Part shown: positions 13,177 through 24,988 of the stretch, piece by piece
Layout: the number at the start of each line of letters is the position of its first letter
Numbering within the stretch: the first letter of the stretch is position 1
The notes under the pieces: model-generated
The model's database searches: none
Told to the model about the DNA's origin: nothing
What the model saw: only the letters and a program-made list of their open reading frames with translations
DNA from: Persicaria tinctoria
Taxonomy: Eukaryota; Streptophyta; Magnoliopsida; Caryophyllales; Polygonaceae
Direction: 5' to 3'
Length of the DNA: 64,000 bases
Assembly (NCBI GenBank): GCA_037127255.1
Contig: JBANSL010000013.1
Coordinates: 10,498,688-10,562,687 of the forward strand
Program-made: the position numbers and the translations under genes

Positions 13177-14510
13177 TCACATGGGCTTCCATTTGCCATC
13201 CCACACACTTTGCGCGAAAGATTTGCGGTAGCCATCAATATATTTGTCTCCAATTGCCTCCAAGGTAGACCTCTCATTGCTCAAGACTTCAATGTACTTG
13301 AGCGTGTATATCCCGCAATCACCCCTTCCAAATACATACTACACAACGTTATGCATACAAAAAAGGGATATTAACATATATAAGTACTGAAAATTGAATC
13401 TCTTACCCTCGCTTATTAGATTTCAAACCGGGGACGCGAGTCACCCTGAATGGCTCTTCACCCCATTTTCCAACTTGGTTGGTCAATGTCTCAGCACGCT
13501 TCAACACTAGGGGAAGTCCATTTGTTACCGATTCTAACAAGTTCAGTAAAACACTATCTTTGTACAACCCGGGGTCCGAATCATACACATAGAACGACCA
13601 ATCTTTCAAACTGATCTGCAATGCAACCCTTTGTCAAACTTCTATGCAATTCCAAGTAGCCCTTCCTTCCCCATGGATATGCATAAAACCTATCCATATT
13701 TTGCAGAAGCTTCACATGCACAAGATTGACCTTTCTCTTCTTATCACCCCCAAGAAGTATACACTCCACTAGCAATAGCAATGCCAACTTAAATTTGTAG
13801 TTGTTGTCATCCCGCACCGATTTGAACCTCTCCAAAAGAGCTTGCACTTTCATCTTCTCACCACCCAGGTCACCAAAAAACTTCTTCATCGCACCGTCAG
13901 TGCCTTTGATACCGAAATTTGTTTGGAGATCGCAACATAGGCCAGTAACCAAACAGTATTCCTTCATTGAAAATCTTGTTTCACTTCCACCAACATCGAT
14001 CATACCATGTCTCCCACAACTTATTTGTTTGAAGTTGCTTCATCAATACACCATGTATAAGCTGGGATGAGTATGATACCTCTTTCATCATCTTTACGAT
14101 ATTCCCAAACGGTCCATTTATAATTCTTTCCCAATCTCCGGGGGTGAGACGTTCTTCAATATCAGAAACAATTGTCTTTCTTGCATTTAGATTTATTCTT
14201 CCATAAACTGAGTCCCCGGTGTAAAACTTATATTGTATCTGCGAATAAATCAATATTTGCAAGTAATTTAAGATAAAAGATAGACTAATAGCTAATAACT
14301 TCATACAATCCACTCAACCACAACCAAAGACAGAATGACCAAACAATTGCACGTACTTACATCTTTTTTGAAGACTTTCCCCTTGACTTTGTCGTTGGCA
14401 GGTGCTTTCCGCTTCCTCTTCTGTCGTTCTGCTTGATCCCCATCAATGGCTTTAATCTCATTCGATCGACAAGGGGTTAGTACCTCCTTCCCACCTCTTG
14501 TAATGGCCAT
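13177..14510 (-). pseudogene. DUF1985-Ulp1 (C48 peptidase-like) pseudogene of MULE-1
   Basis: Minus-strand exons read as 14510-14361 (MAITRGGKEVLTPCRSNEIK..., Lys/Arg-rich), 14238 to about 13616 (DUF1985: RLTPGDWERIINGPFGNIVK, RFSMKEYCLVTGL, FKLALLLLVECILL, AYPWGRKGY), 13615-13407 (Ulp1 Asp box: DWSFYVYDSDPG) and 13324-13177 (Cys box RGGDCGIYTLKYIE, ending WDGKWKPM-stop). The frame shifts by one near 14000, between LWETW and MIDVGG. The DUF1985 exon runs straight into the 3' remnant of an intron (GCATTGCAG), so the segment with the catalytic His is deleted. The intact relative in MULE-2 has the same domain order. Function as a protease is not expected. Confidence 0.8.
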
Positions 14511-14599
14511 GCCTGCGAACCTTCTATGAACAAAAAATGTGAGTCATAAGGCCTTTCATGATGCTTAGTAAGCAACATATGTTTAGAAAGTAAACAACC

Positions 14600-15895
14600 A
14601 AAGACAAATGGAAATCAAGTAAACAACAAATATTAGCAAATGAAAGATGCCTACAAAATGAAATGGAAATCAAGTAAACAACAAATATTAACAAATGAAA
14701 GATGCCTACGTGATACATAGATAATGGAAAAAATCTTGGATATATTAACTATAGCTCAGGCCACAGATATAATGCAAAAAATCAGTGGCATGCTAAAAAT
14801 TCAAAACAGATGCTCATAAATACTGTAATGCAATTGAATTCAAAACAGTAGAGATAATGCAAAAAATTCAAGCTCAATGTAATGCAAACGACACGTTGCT
14901 ATGATTTTAAATAGTTCAACCATATGATTATGAACAGCTGCTCATCAATGGTGTGAGCAAGAGGACCAGTGCTGAGCTTGAGAAGGGAAACTCGACAGGT
15001 TTCAAGATCATGCTGGCTAAACTCTTTCCTTTGCTTGTGGAAGCTTTCTCTAGCAAAGGAAGCGACTGCAGCCCGTTTACTGAGCTTTGAAAATGAACCC
15101 GAATTCCAAGCACGAATGAAGCAACAATTGACAAATTCACTCAGACATTTTAACAAACACCTTATGTGCAAAAAAATCGTATACACATTGATAATCTAAA
15201 ACTGAGTATTCCAGAGTCCCTTAAATACATGATGGATAAGGGAAGTTTGGATGCATCTAAATGGATAGATTTGGTTTGTTTCGGCAGAAATCGGGCATAA
15301 ACAAGAGAATGGAGGAATCGGTAACATACCTTGCGTTTCTCGAATTCGACGAAAGAGGGCTTTGAGGAACAACACTCGACCTGATGATGACCGATGGCGA
15401 CAATTCCGATCTTCTCACCGGTGTTTTTGCTGGCTTCGGCGGCGGAACGGAGGAGGCTCGTTCAATCGTCGGCGGAGAGAGAACAGGGACCTTAATCCCT
15501 CGTCGTTCAATCGTAGGATTTTTCTGATTTTTTTTTATTTTTTACCTTTTCCCATTTTACAACTTTTTTTTCCTTTTCTTGTTATTTTTTGTTTTTATTT
15601 CTTTTTGTTTTTTGTTTTTTCGTTTTTATTTTATTAAATAGGAAAATCCGGTTTTTTGTTTTTTATTTATTTTACATATTTTTTCTTTTGTTTTTTCTTT
15701 ATTCGTTTTTATTTTATTAAATAGGAAAATCCGGTTTTTTTGTTTTTTATTTATTTTACATATTTTTTCTTTTGGGCACATGTGCAATTTTATTAGGCAT
15801 TTTTGTAAATAAATTAGGCATTTTTGCAATAAAGTAAAGAACAAGGTATATTTGCAACTGTCATAGGAATTTAGGGTATTTTTTGCTATTCTTCC
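14600..15895. other. MULE-1 5'/subterminal region, no gene recognised
   Basis: A 55-bp direct duplication around 14618-14710 (TCAAGTAAACAACAAATATT) lies upstream of the pseudogene start. Short open frames at 14899-15199 on both strands match nothing I recognise. From 15520 the sequence becomes T-rich, with a tandem duplicate containing AAATAGGAAAATCCGGTTTT at about 15635 and 15718, and then the right TIR. Confidence 0.5.
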
Positions 15896-15904
15896 ATAAA
15901 AAAA

Positions 15905-16426
15905 CATCTTAAAGGGAAAAAAAACACAAATGGGGTTTTTGATATAGTTTGGTAAAGTTTTTCTATCAATTCCACGAAAATAATACATTAATACCAACCT
16001 ATTAGAGCCTGTTTGACACAAGTTTATTGAAACTTTTCAAATAGTTGTAGTAAATTTTTTCGCGGTTTTGGGATATTTACAAAACTCTATGCAATTTGTC
16101 ATACCAAACAAGAATTTACTCTTTATTTCTATCCACAAAGACTAAAACTTTATCAAAAAATTATCTAGATTATAATTTTAGGCTATATTATTATTTTAAA
16201 CTAGATTAATTTCGCACCAAATAGATTGTTTTTTTTTTTGGATTATATAGTGGTGAGGAGTCGAAATCTCATTTGTGGGTAGAGTGCGACTATGTCGAGT
16301 GTGTTGGTGTGGGTTGAAGTGCCTCGCCGGGTTTCATCACTTGGAGGGCGGGTGACGTTGTTTAGTAATGAATGATAAATCTGGTATTATTTATACATGT
16401 ACAGTTACCATTGTACCCTCAAGTTT
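15905..16426. other. AT-rich spacer
   Basis: No coding region, TIR pair or long repeat was recognised between MULE-1 and the copia gag fragment. Confidence 0.4.
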
Positions 16427-17311
16427 TCACCCAATGATATATATACAGGAGTAGGCCTCTGTATCCATGTACCAGTTGTCATCCGGCTGCTGGAGTCCCA
16501 TGGTGGAGAAAGCGGCGGAGAGGTTGGTGTGCATGGGGTGTGCTGGAGGCTGCTGTGAAGCGTACATCGCCGGGGATGGGGCCCGCTGCTGTGGCGGACG
16601 CTGCGTGTAGGCCAACTCTGGCGGGGGGTATCCCGCCCACGTCGGATAATGGCAGGGCGGCGGAGCAGGGGACCATGGCTGATGCGGGTACCATTGCCCT
16701 GGCGGCGCCCGCTGCATGTTGCTGCGGCCGCGGCGGCCGCCGCTGTTGCCGCCTCTGTCGCGCCCTCCGCGTTGTTGGGTTTGTCTGGGTTGGGTGTGGG
16801 GAATGGGGTCCGGGGCTATGAAATCCTTGGAGGAAACAAGGACATGGGAAGGGCCCTGAGGGCGTCCCTAACGGCTCTCCTCCCTGGAGAGCATGCTGCG
16901 AGCCACCATGAAGGTCGGGAGTGGCGATGTGTTGTTGATCATGCCACCGACGACATCAAATTTGGTGGAATGGCCGTTGATAAGTTGAAGAACAAGGCGT
17001 TCTTCGCTAACCTTGTGCCCAACATCGCCTAGTTGATCAGCGATGGCTTTGATGGCGAGGCAGTAGTCAGAAACGGTGGAGAAGCTTTCCTGAACGGTGT
17101 TGATAAACTTGCCCTCAAGATCCGCTGCCCTAGCGGATTGATTGTCATGGAAGAGGCCCTTTATGCGGAGCCAGACATCACGGGCGGTGGAGTTTGGTTG
17201 GAGGACGGTAATCAGGACGTCCTCAGAGATGGTGGCATAGATCCATCCAAGAACGATGGAGTCAAGGCGGTTCCAGAGGGGCTCAGGGTTGTGAAGAGTA
17301 TAGAAATTCAA
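16427..17311 (-). pseudogene. Ty1/copia gag fragment
   Basis: The minus-strand frame 17311-16868 encodes a copia-type gag (UBN2/Retrotran_gag_2): MNFYTLHNPEPLWNRLDSIV, LGWIYATISEDVL, TARDVWLRIKGLF, SARAADLEGKF. A second frame, 16717-16427, carries a Pro/Gln-rich stretch ending DDNWYMDTEAYS, the site where copia polyproteins normally read YMDTGATSHM of the protease. The fragment stops there, with no protease, integrase or RT, and the active-site Gly is replaced by Glu. No LTRs were found. It is a truncated relic inside GC-rich flanks. Confidence 0.8.
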
Positions 17312-17365
17312 TGTAAACTTCTTAGTCCTCTTACCTACTTTCTTTTATATAAAACTTGAAACCTA

Positions 17366-17832
17366 GGGACATGATAAAATCTTGCCCTAAAAAGTAAAAT
17401 CGCTCACTCCGGATCAAATGGGATCTGTTGTGCCCAATCTACCCCTGTCTCCCCCCTGTGCCTTCTCCCGATTCATCCCATTTTCTACCCCTTTATTAAA
17501 AAAAATCTAATTAATTTTTATTTTTTTTAAAAGGAAGATAGTAAGAGGATAGGGAAGGAACAAGGAAGGTGGGCACTGGGATCCCATTTTTTTCCGGACG
17601 CCCCTCACCCCTGACCTGACGGAGATTGTACTGAGATGGAGTAAATTATGGTGACTCAGTCGATAACAAGAGCACGAGACAAGTGCTCACTGCGCACAAT
17701 GAGCTTCTCATTTGAGATCATGTTGCTCCCACACTGTCGCTAGTGAGACTCGATTCTTAGTCCTTACTCCAAATGTCACCCCATGTGACCGATTGAGCTA
17801 AACCTATACGAGCGGGACATGATAAAATCTTG
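17366..17832. mobile_element. Unclassified insertion flanked by 19-bp direct repeats
   Basis: GGGACATGATAAAATCTTG occurs at 17366-17384 and again at 17814-17832, enclosing 429 bp. Such a long perfect flank suggests a target-primed (SINE/LINE-type) insertion. Near its right end, ACCGATTGAGCTAAACC reads on the minus strand like a tRNA A-box (GGTTTAGCTCAATCGGT), so it may be a minus-strand tRNA-derived SINE fused to other sequence. There is no coding potential. Confidence 0.5.
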
Positions 17833-17916
17833 ATAATAGGAGACAGGTCACCGATTATATATATTAGACTTTGACTTAAATTGTAGTTTATATGAGATGG
17901 CTATCACATTTCAATA

Positions 17917-18076
17917 CTTTCTCCGTTGATTAAAACCTGACGTTTTACTATTCATGCACGATTTTTTATGTGTTAAAAAGTATATAAAAAAAGTTAATAT
18001 TTTATATACAGTAGTTTTTATCACCTCAAAAAGCGTGCATAAATAGTAAATGACAAAATTTAATTAACGGACGGAG
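17917..18076. mobile_element. Stowaway-like MITE (160 bp)
   Basis: The termini CTTTCTCCGTTGATTAAA and, inverted, CTCCGTCCGTTAATTAAA match each other and the Stowaway consensus CTCCCTCCGT. TA dinucleotides flank both ends (17915-17916 and 18077-18078), the Tc1/mariner target duplication. The interior is AT-rich and non-coding. Confidence 0.85.
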
Positions 18077-21000
18077 TAGTTTGTTTATGTTTTCAAAAAG
18101 TGAAAACATAAATCGGATATCGGATAAGGATTATAATAATTCAGTACACATGAACTAATCTTTCAATGAAAAATGATATTTAAATAGCAATTAGAGTTCT
18201 AAAAAAACACACTGAAACATTTTTAAATACCCATTTATCCAAAGTGTTACTTTTTAAATATCAAATTGACATAAATTTTGGCCCAATTAGCGAAATATAC
18301 ACGTTTTTGTATAATTTGCCAAATTATACAAAACGGCACACGCGCACAAACACACTCCCTCACCCCCACCCCCGATACCACTCAACTGCTCACTCCCTCC
18401 CCTCTCTCTCTCTCGTTTCTCGCTCTCTCCATCGCGGTTTCATCCGAGAAGCTTCGTTTCCCGGCCATTTCGTGCTCGTTCTCGCCTGGTATTGAGAGGT
18501 TATTCAGGATGGCTATCAGCGCAGGTAAGTGATTTGTTGATTTTGGACCGTTTCTGTGTGTTAGGGTTTTGATTATGGTTGATTATGCGTTGGCGAGGTT
18601 TTGCGATGTTGCGATTGGTGTCTTTAGGGTTGTTTGGGATGAAATGTGTGTTGTTCGTTCTGAATCGTACTAGTATGTGCGTTGTTGAGTAGTTACGACC
18701 TCTCTTCTGTAATGCTGACATCGATTTTGGCATCTCATTCCGTTCTTTTTGAATTCATCTCCACCCCTTTGCATGTCTACTATTTGTCGTCTTTGATTTT
18801 TGGCGTGGTATGGGTGTGGTGTGCGTGTTTGTGTTTGGGTTCATATATCTGTGGGGCTGACATCCATTTGTCTCTTTGGTTATCTTGTTTTTGTTATGTT
18901 GACAGGGACCTCAACTGATCTCGATAACTACAAATGCAAATTTGATGTGAGTCTATGAAATTTATGTAGCAGGTGTTGTCATTTTGTTTTCCTTAAATGT
19001 TGACAGGTGTTTTGGTATTGAATATGTATACATTTTTTGCAGAAATTGAAGTATTGCATTCCATACAAAGAACGATTTCATGCCAGATCCAATCTATACT
19101 GCCGGCCTGCAGTTTGTGACATCATTAAAGAAGAGTTGCTGCCCTTATACTACAAGATGTTGAAGGAGAGCTGTCTGGGATGGGTGCTTTCACAGGGCAA
19201 CAATATGATGGTTAACTTTCAGTTAATCCATCAAATGATGTTGCGTCAGGTTAAGACAAAGAAGAAGAAGGAACTATGGTTCAAAGTTGACGGACTGATA
19301 GCTCGTTTTTCTCTTGCTGAGTTCCATGTAATGACTGGTCTTCCATGTGAAGACCGCGTCTGCAAACCTCCGAAAGCAGTGACTTTTTCTGATTTTCTTG
19401 GGATTGATAAATGCTCCCATGATGATTTGATGGATTGTTTCCGACAAATGAAGAAGACGTCGAAAAAGAAGCTATATTTAGCAAGGTTGTTGCTCATCGA
19501 GATGGTTGTGTGTTATAGGCGGATAGAATACATCACTGAGGAAAATCTATCCCTTGCTTGCGATGACGAGACGTTTGGACAATATCCATGGGGCAGACAG
19601 TCCTATGAAGCTCTATTGAAGGCCTTGAAGAAGTCATCTACGATGGATCGCAAGAAAGCTAGGCCTTCGTATGAGTTGTATGGATATTGGATTGCTTTCC
19701 AGGTATTCTGTTTACTTGTGTTGATATATCCTTGCAATCAATTTCTCACTATGTGTCAGCATTGCATGTATTCATTACCTGTGTCAGCATTCATTACTTG
19801 TGTTTTGCATGACCACTTGTTTTGTTTTTACAGGCCTGGATATTGGAAGCTTTTCCGGCGTTGGCTGAAAAGTTTGCCTGTAATTTGAGGATGAATGATA
19901 GAGATCCTCATTCCTTGCACTGGGTTTGCAAGGTTAGGCACAGTTATGATGAAGCTGACGAGCTATTCGATGGCGACTTGGTAAGAGAAATATATCAGTG
20001 CTGACACCAACTCTGTCTTCTTATATACATGTGTTTTCTTATTTATATTTTTTTTGATGTGCATGATAGACACCGCTGTTTCCAAACTACGGAGAGTTTG
20101 CAAGAACCCCAGGCATGGGTTATATCGATGAAGAGGCTGACGATGTTTGTGATGCCATTGGTGAGCCTATGTTTTCGCAACCACCTACTGATATTCTGTA
20201 TGATTGTCGGCATATGCGCAAGTATGCATATGAAAACAAGTTTTTACGTAAAGATGGGTCAGAGATTGAATCATTTATGTCTTTTGAGTATGGTTTTGTT
20301 GGTGGAGAGGAAGAGGAGAGATGTGCTGAGATAGAGAAGCGAACGAACAGGAAACGTGAGGCTGACGAAGGAAATGTTGAGGGCAAATCTGTTGATGTAG
20401 AGAAGGGGAAGAAGAGGAAAAATGCTGACACAGGAAAGCCTTCTAAGAAGAAGCAGAAAGGTACATCCACTGAGACCCAGGGGAAGAGAGTTGCTTTGAG
20501 GAGAGGGCGTTCTAGTGGAACTCCACCAACCAACCCTCAAGATGGGAGGAAGGCTGACATAGAAGTTATAAAATCAATCAGGAGGAAGGCTGGGAGGATT
20601 AGGAAGAAGGCTGTTGCCTTTAACAGTTGTGAGGAATCAAAGAGAGATGTGATTGTTTATGCTGACACAGAGACAACCACACTGGATGCAGACAGGGTAT
20701 CCAAGGAGGGTGGTGCTGACAGGGAGGAGGCTGTTGGATATGCTTGTGATACATCTGATGAGGATAAACCTATTCAGTTTATTTTGAAGAAGAGGAAGAA
20801 AGCTATGGGAAGTACAGGGAAACGTAGAATGTTGTACAAAAGTAGCAGTTCAAACAAGTCTTCCTCTATCCCCCAACCCCCTGTTGATGCGTGTCTATCC
20901 CCCGTTGAAGTTGTGAATGATGCCTGTAGAGCGATTGTACCAGTTGGTGAGGTGCAAAGTGAAGCCCAGGCTGACACAGCAAAGGCTGACCCCAATGATG

Positions 21001-22087
21001 ATCAACCAGATGGCAACCAAGGTGTTGATGCTGACACTGAGAATGCTGACCCCAATGACGGCAGTGAAGGGGTTGATGACACCAATGTTGATGCTATGAT
21101 TGAGAATGCTCTGTTACTTCTGAACAAAGGAATTGATGCTGACACTGAAGATGTTGTGGGTGATGGTCAAGACGGTGACACTATTGGTGATGAAAAGCTG
21201 GAGGTAGGTGCCAACAGAGACACTGGGGGTGATGACAAGGGGGATTGTGGTGGCAACCGGGAGGGAGTGTTTGAGGAGCATTCAAAAGAGCCAGGGTTGG
21301 ATGGTGGTGATAAAGATGAAAATGCAAAAGGGTGTGGTGTTGCTGGTGAGGCTGACGCTAAATTCAACCCAGTTTAGGTACATGATTTAATTAAAAGGAT
21401 TGAAAAACTTGAAGAGCTTCCTACACGCGTAGATGATTTAGTAAGAAGGGTTGAAAAGCTCGAAGAATTGCCTGCACGTCTAAATGAGATGGGGTCTCGT
21501 GTTGATAGGGCGGTTGAACTTGTTGCAATGGTGACAGACCTGATGGAAAAGTACAATTCCCTTGAGAACAGGGTAACACTGCATGAATCTACTGTTGCAA
21601 GGTCACAGTCATCTGTCAACATTGATTAATCAAGTACCAAAGTGGTGAATGCTGACATGAAGATGGGTGTTATCGTTGAGGATGCTATTGCTGAGCAGGA
21701 AGCTGAGTTGGATTCACCCAAAGGTTGTAATCAAATGAAGACATCTTCCTGTGGTGATGAGAGAGATGAAGCCCAAAGAATTACAGGTGATGTGGTGGTT
21801 CCGGAGTCTATCATTCCTGTCACATTTGTTGAAGGACAGAGGACAATAGAGTCAGATTCAGTTCAATATGCTGTTGATCTAGGCCGTGATTCTGATTTGA
21901 TGTCCATGGAGCCAAGAGGTGAAGAGTGTAAGGACGAGAAGGCTGACATTGCAGTAACTCCACCTCCTACCATTGCACCACCAGGGACTATCATCCTCGA
22001 TTCTCCTGAAGGCGATGAAAATGCTGACAAGCTTCCATTGCCTGTAGTGACTGACTGGGTTGCCTTCAGCAAGCACCCTAAAGTAGT

Positions 22088-23584
22088 TGACGGAGGGGAA
22101 ACCTGTCGTTGATTCCGCCAAAGAAACTCAAACCTAAAACTAGTATAGTAATAAGCAAGAGGTCGATCCCACAGGGAAAATTATAAACTCAAGCGTGATT
22201 TCAATGCTGATTAAAGTAGCCAAAGAGGGGGGTTTTTGAGTGTGAAAGATCCGCCTTTTATCAAAGCGGATTAAACAAAGCAAAGTAAAGGAATTGGTTT
22301 TAGACAATTTAGGAGAAGCAATTCCACCTACAATTCTCCACTTTATTGGATTGAAGCGATCACTGTAACTTCTTCTCGTCCTATTATGTTTCCTATGAAT
22401 GCCCTTGTTCCGACCTAATATAGTTACTAGTCCAACCAGTCCTAGCAACCCTTATCAATCGAACAGTCCCTAAAGAAGGATTTAACCCAATTGATAGCTT
22501 TAAGTTCAGAGATTAGCCAAGGTATTTGCAGTCCCTAAAAAAGGATTTAACAACACATTCAACTTCCTACCTATTCAATTAGTTCAACCAGCCCTAAAGG
22601 AATAAGTTTGCCACTTGGGTTAAGGTTCGCAACCAGGAATCTACAAAACCCTAGCGATTGAATTGATCTACCAAGTTGATCAGTCAAGATAGAACAAAAC
22701 AATAAACAATCAAGCACAAAGAAGTTGAAACATTCAATATAGGAAATAAGGAGCGAGAATTAGAAACTCACAATCAATCCAAATAAAGCTTCAAATTGCA
22801 GGCAGAATAGATGAGTTTAGTTCCTCATGGAAGTCATAGCTCTCAATCTCTAAAAAGTCTCAGTGTTGAATGAATAGAATGAATGGTATGAATGCTAAAG
22901 AAAAATAACATAAAAAGCCTAAAACAAATATCCAAAGTCGGCCTCCAAAGATAGAAACTGAAACTAGGGTTTTTGGGTAACAAAACGGCGCGCGGCAAAA
23001 GGTGCGTACGTGCGGCGGGCGCAGCGGCGGGCGCAGCGGCGGGCGCGGCAACTCATGCGGCGGGCGCAGCTGGAATCAGCTCTCTGGCGGCGGGCACCGC
23101 AGGTGACAGCGGCGGGCGCGGCAACCCATGCGGCGGGCGCAGCTTTGGTCTTTCACGGAAATTGTGTCTTGAATCAGCTCTCGACGTCAACATGAAAGTT
23201 GTAGCCCTCTGAAAGAGCTTTCCAACGCATGGTCATAATAGTCGATCGGACAACCGAGGCCTCCAGAAAGTGCAAAACAAGTTCAGCATGTCTGGCGACA
23301 ACTTCTGCAGACTTGTTCTTCGTTTATGTTCGCTTCTTCTTCTCAGGACCTCTTGAGATCTTCATGTAAGCTTCTTCGATCAACTAGACATTCTCATCCA
23401 ATGCGTTATCAACCCATTTATCCTTCTCGGATCCACAGTTACCTGAATTAATCAATAAAAGCATGTAGATTCCGACTCCAACCACACAGAGAACAAATAT
23501 GCAAATTAAACTTAACCCATGCACGATATGCATCTTAACTAAGCTAAATGTAACCTATTATGCCTACCTAAATGCGTGCTATCA
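22088..23584 (-). repeat. 3' LTR (left copy, 1497 bp)
   Basis: It begins TGACGGAGGGGAAACC on the plus strand and ends GTGCTATCA. It includes a GC-rich block (22985-23145) of CGGCGGGCGC-type repeats with one more 12-bp unit than the right LTR. Confidence 0.95.
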
Positions 23585-23600
23585 AACTCCCCCACACTTA
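23585..23600 (-). other. Polypurine tract
   Basis: On the minus strand the sequence reads AGTGTGGGGGAGTT directly upstream of the 3' LTR start TGATAGCACG. This is the expected plus-strand DNA primer of a gypsy-type element. Confidence 0.85.
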
Positions 23601-24985
23601 ACCTTTGCTTGTCCTCAAGCAATGATAGAATGAACATGAATCAATGTATCCCACAGGAAATCCCTTCAAGTTTCAATATTACCGAAAAGCAACATCATAG
23701 CAGGTGAAAACATAAACCAAGCAAACAAATGTCATAGCATGTATTCCAGTGATCAAAGCTTAGAAGTAGACATCATCCAACCTCACCAGAATTATGTGTT
23801 TCACTCATGTGTTTAGGCTTTTAGGTACATCTCTCAACTCAAACCAATAATGCACTAAGCCCATAGACATTGACCACCATATCACCAATTCTATACCAAA
23901 ATGTCATTACTTGCGGGGCAACATAAAGAAAATAAAATGCAACACTTTACATATTTTTTTTCTTTTTTCTTGGTTTTCTTTTCTCTTTTTTTTTTTCTTG
24001 TCTTGGTGCTTTCCTTACGCGAAGCGCAAACATGGGTGTCATGAATGGCCCCGGTCTATCAACACCTCAACTATTAATATGAAGTCCACTTGAACATCTT
24101 TTGACGCAAGTTGCAAACATGGGTGTCATGAATGAACCTGGTTACTCAATGATCAAGCTTTCTTTCCTAGTGGATAGTTTTCAACACCTTTTTGCGCGAA
24201 TCATACCCATGGGTGTCATGCATAGATCCGGTTACTAAGTGCATCAACCATTGCCACCTTATTCACTAAATATGCATAAAATGAAGTAAAAAGACTCAAA
24301 ATATAAACATAAACTCCGCAAGCAACAAACATGTGCATTGGTCTTCAAAAATAGATACTGCAGTCAATGCCAAGAGGTAGCAACACTAGGCGAGTAAATC
24401 ACACAATTAAGCAAAAGAATTCAAAATAAGGCCAAACATCCTCACAGGGTCATGTTTTTAGGACTTCTATCACACTTTAGCTCAATCATACATGCTCAAT
24501 TATACTTGCTAGCTCATGCTCCACAAAAATCATTTAGCAATAATAATCAAAACATCCAAAACTCCATGGAATTTTTATGATTCATGCTTGAAATTTAAAA
24601 ATAGAGGACAACTAAGCAAGATGGGTATTTGAATAACACATATATATGCAATGCATGCTCTATTTTAATATTTTCGATTTTTTTTTTTTTTTTTAATTCC
24701 GAAAATTAAATTAAATAAAAGCTAAACAATAACTTAATTAAACTTAAACATGGTGTAGAAAATGAAATATGCTCTAACTCTATGCACTATGTAAATAAAA
24801 CTCCTCTCCCCCACACTTGAAGTTTTCATTGCCCTCAATGAAACATTAAAGACAACAAAAGTGAACTCATATACTCAGGTTGAAGGAAAAGAAAAAAGAA
24901 AATAAATCCGAAAAATGTACCTCGGGTTGCCTCCCGAGAAGCGCCTTTGTTTCAAGTCGTTGGCTCGACGTGATGGCCCTTGATC
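23601..24985. other. Non-coding 3' interior of the LTR retrotransposon
   Basis: About 1.4 kb lies between gag-protease and the PPT where pol would be expected; no RT or integrase motif was found. Three imperfect repeats carry AACATGGGTGTCATGAATG-like cores, at about 24018, 24100 and 24195. T-rich runs occur at 23949-23998 and 24675-24695. Confidence 0.7.
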
Positions 24986-24988
24986 GGC

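Larger units (their letters stand above)
10749..15895. mobile_element. MULE-1: DUF1985-Ulp1-bearing Mutator-like element, no transposase
   Basis: The left end GGCAGATTTGCAGAAATACC and the inverted right end (read inwards GGAAGAATAGCAAAAAATAC) match over about 23 bp. A perfect 9-bp TSD ATAAAAAAA flanks them (10740-10748 and 15896-15904). The TIR resembles the right end of MULE-2 (GGGGGATTTGCGAAATATAC), so the two belong to one group. Contents from left to right: an A-rich low-complexity tract, a TCCTGTCA motif array, a minus-strand DUF1985-Ulp1 pseudogene, and a non-coding 5' region. No transposase domain is present; it is presumably mobilised in trans. The terminal match is imperfect, so exact ends carry some doubt. 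Confidence 0.72.

Noticed and set aside
14899..15199. 95-aa and 76-aa overlapping frames in MULE-1
   Set aside because: Opposite-strand open frames without domain, start context or splice support.
19246..20540. Open frames antisense to the DUF1985-Ulp1 exons
   Set aside because: They are shadows of biased codon use in the plus-strand gene and contain no domain.
21815..21822. TCCTGTCA (MULE-1 motif) inside MULE-2
   Set aside because: Only one copy was seen, which is compatible with chance.
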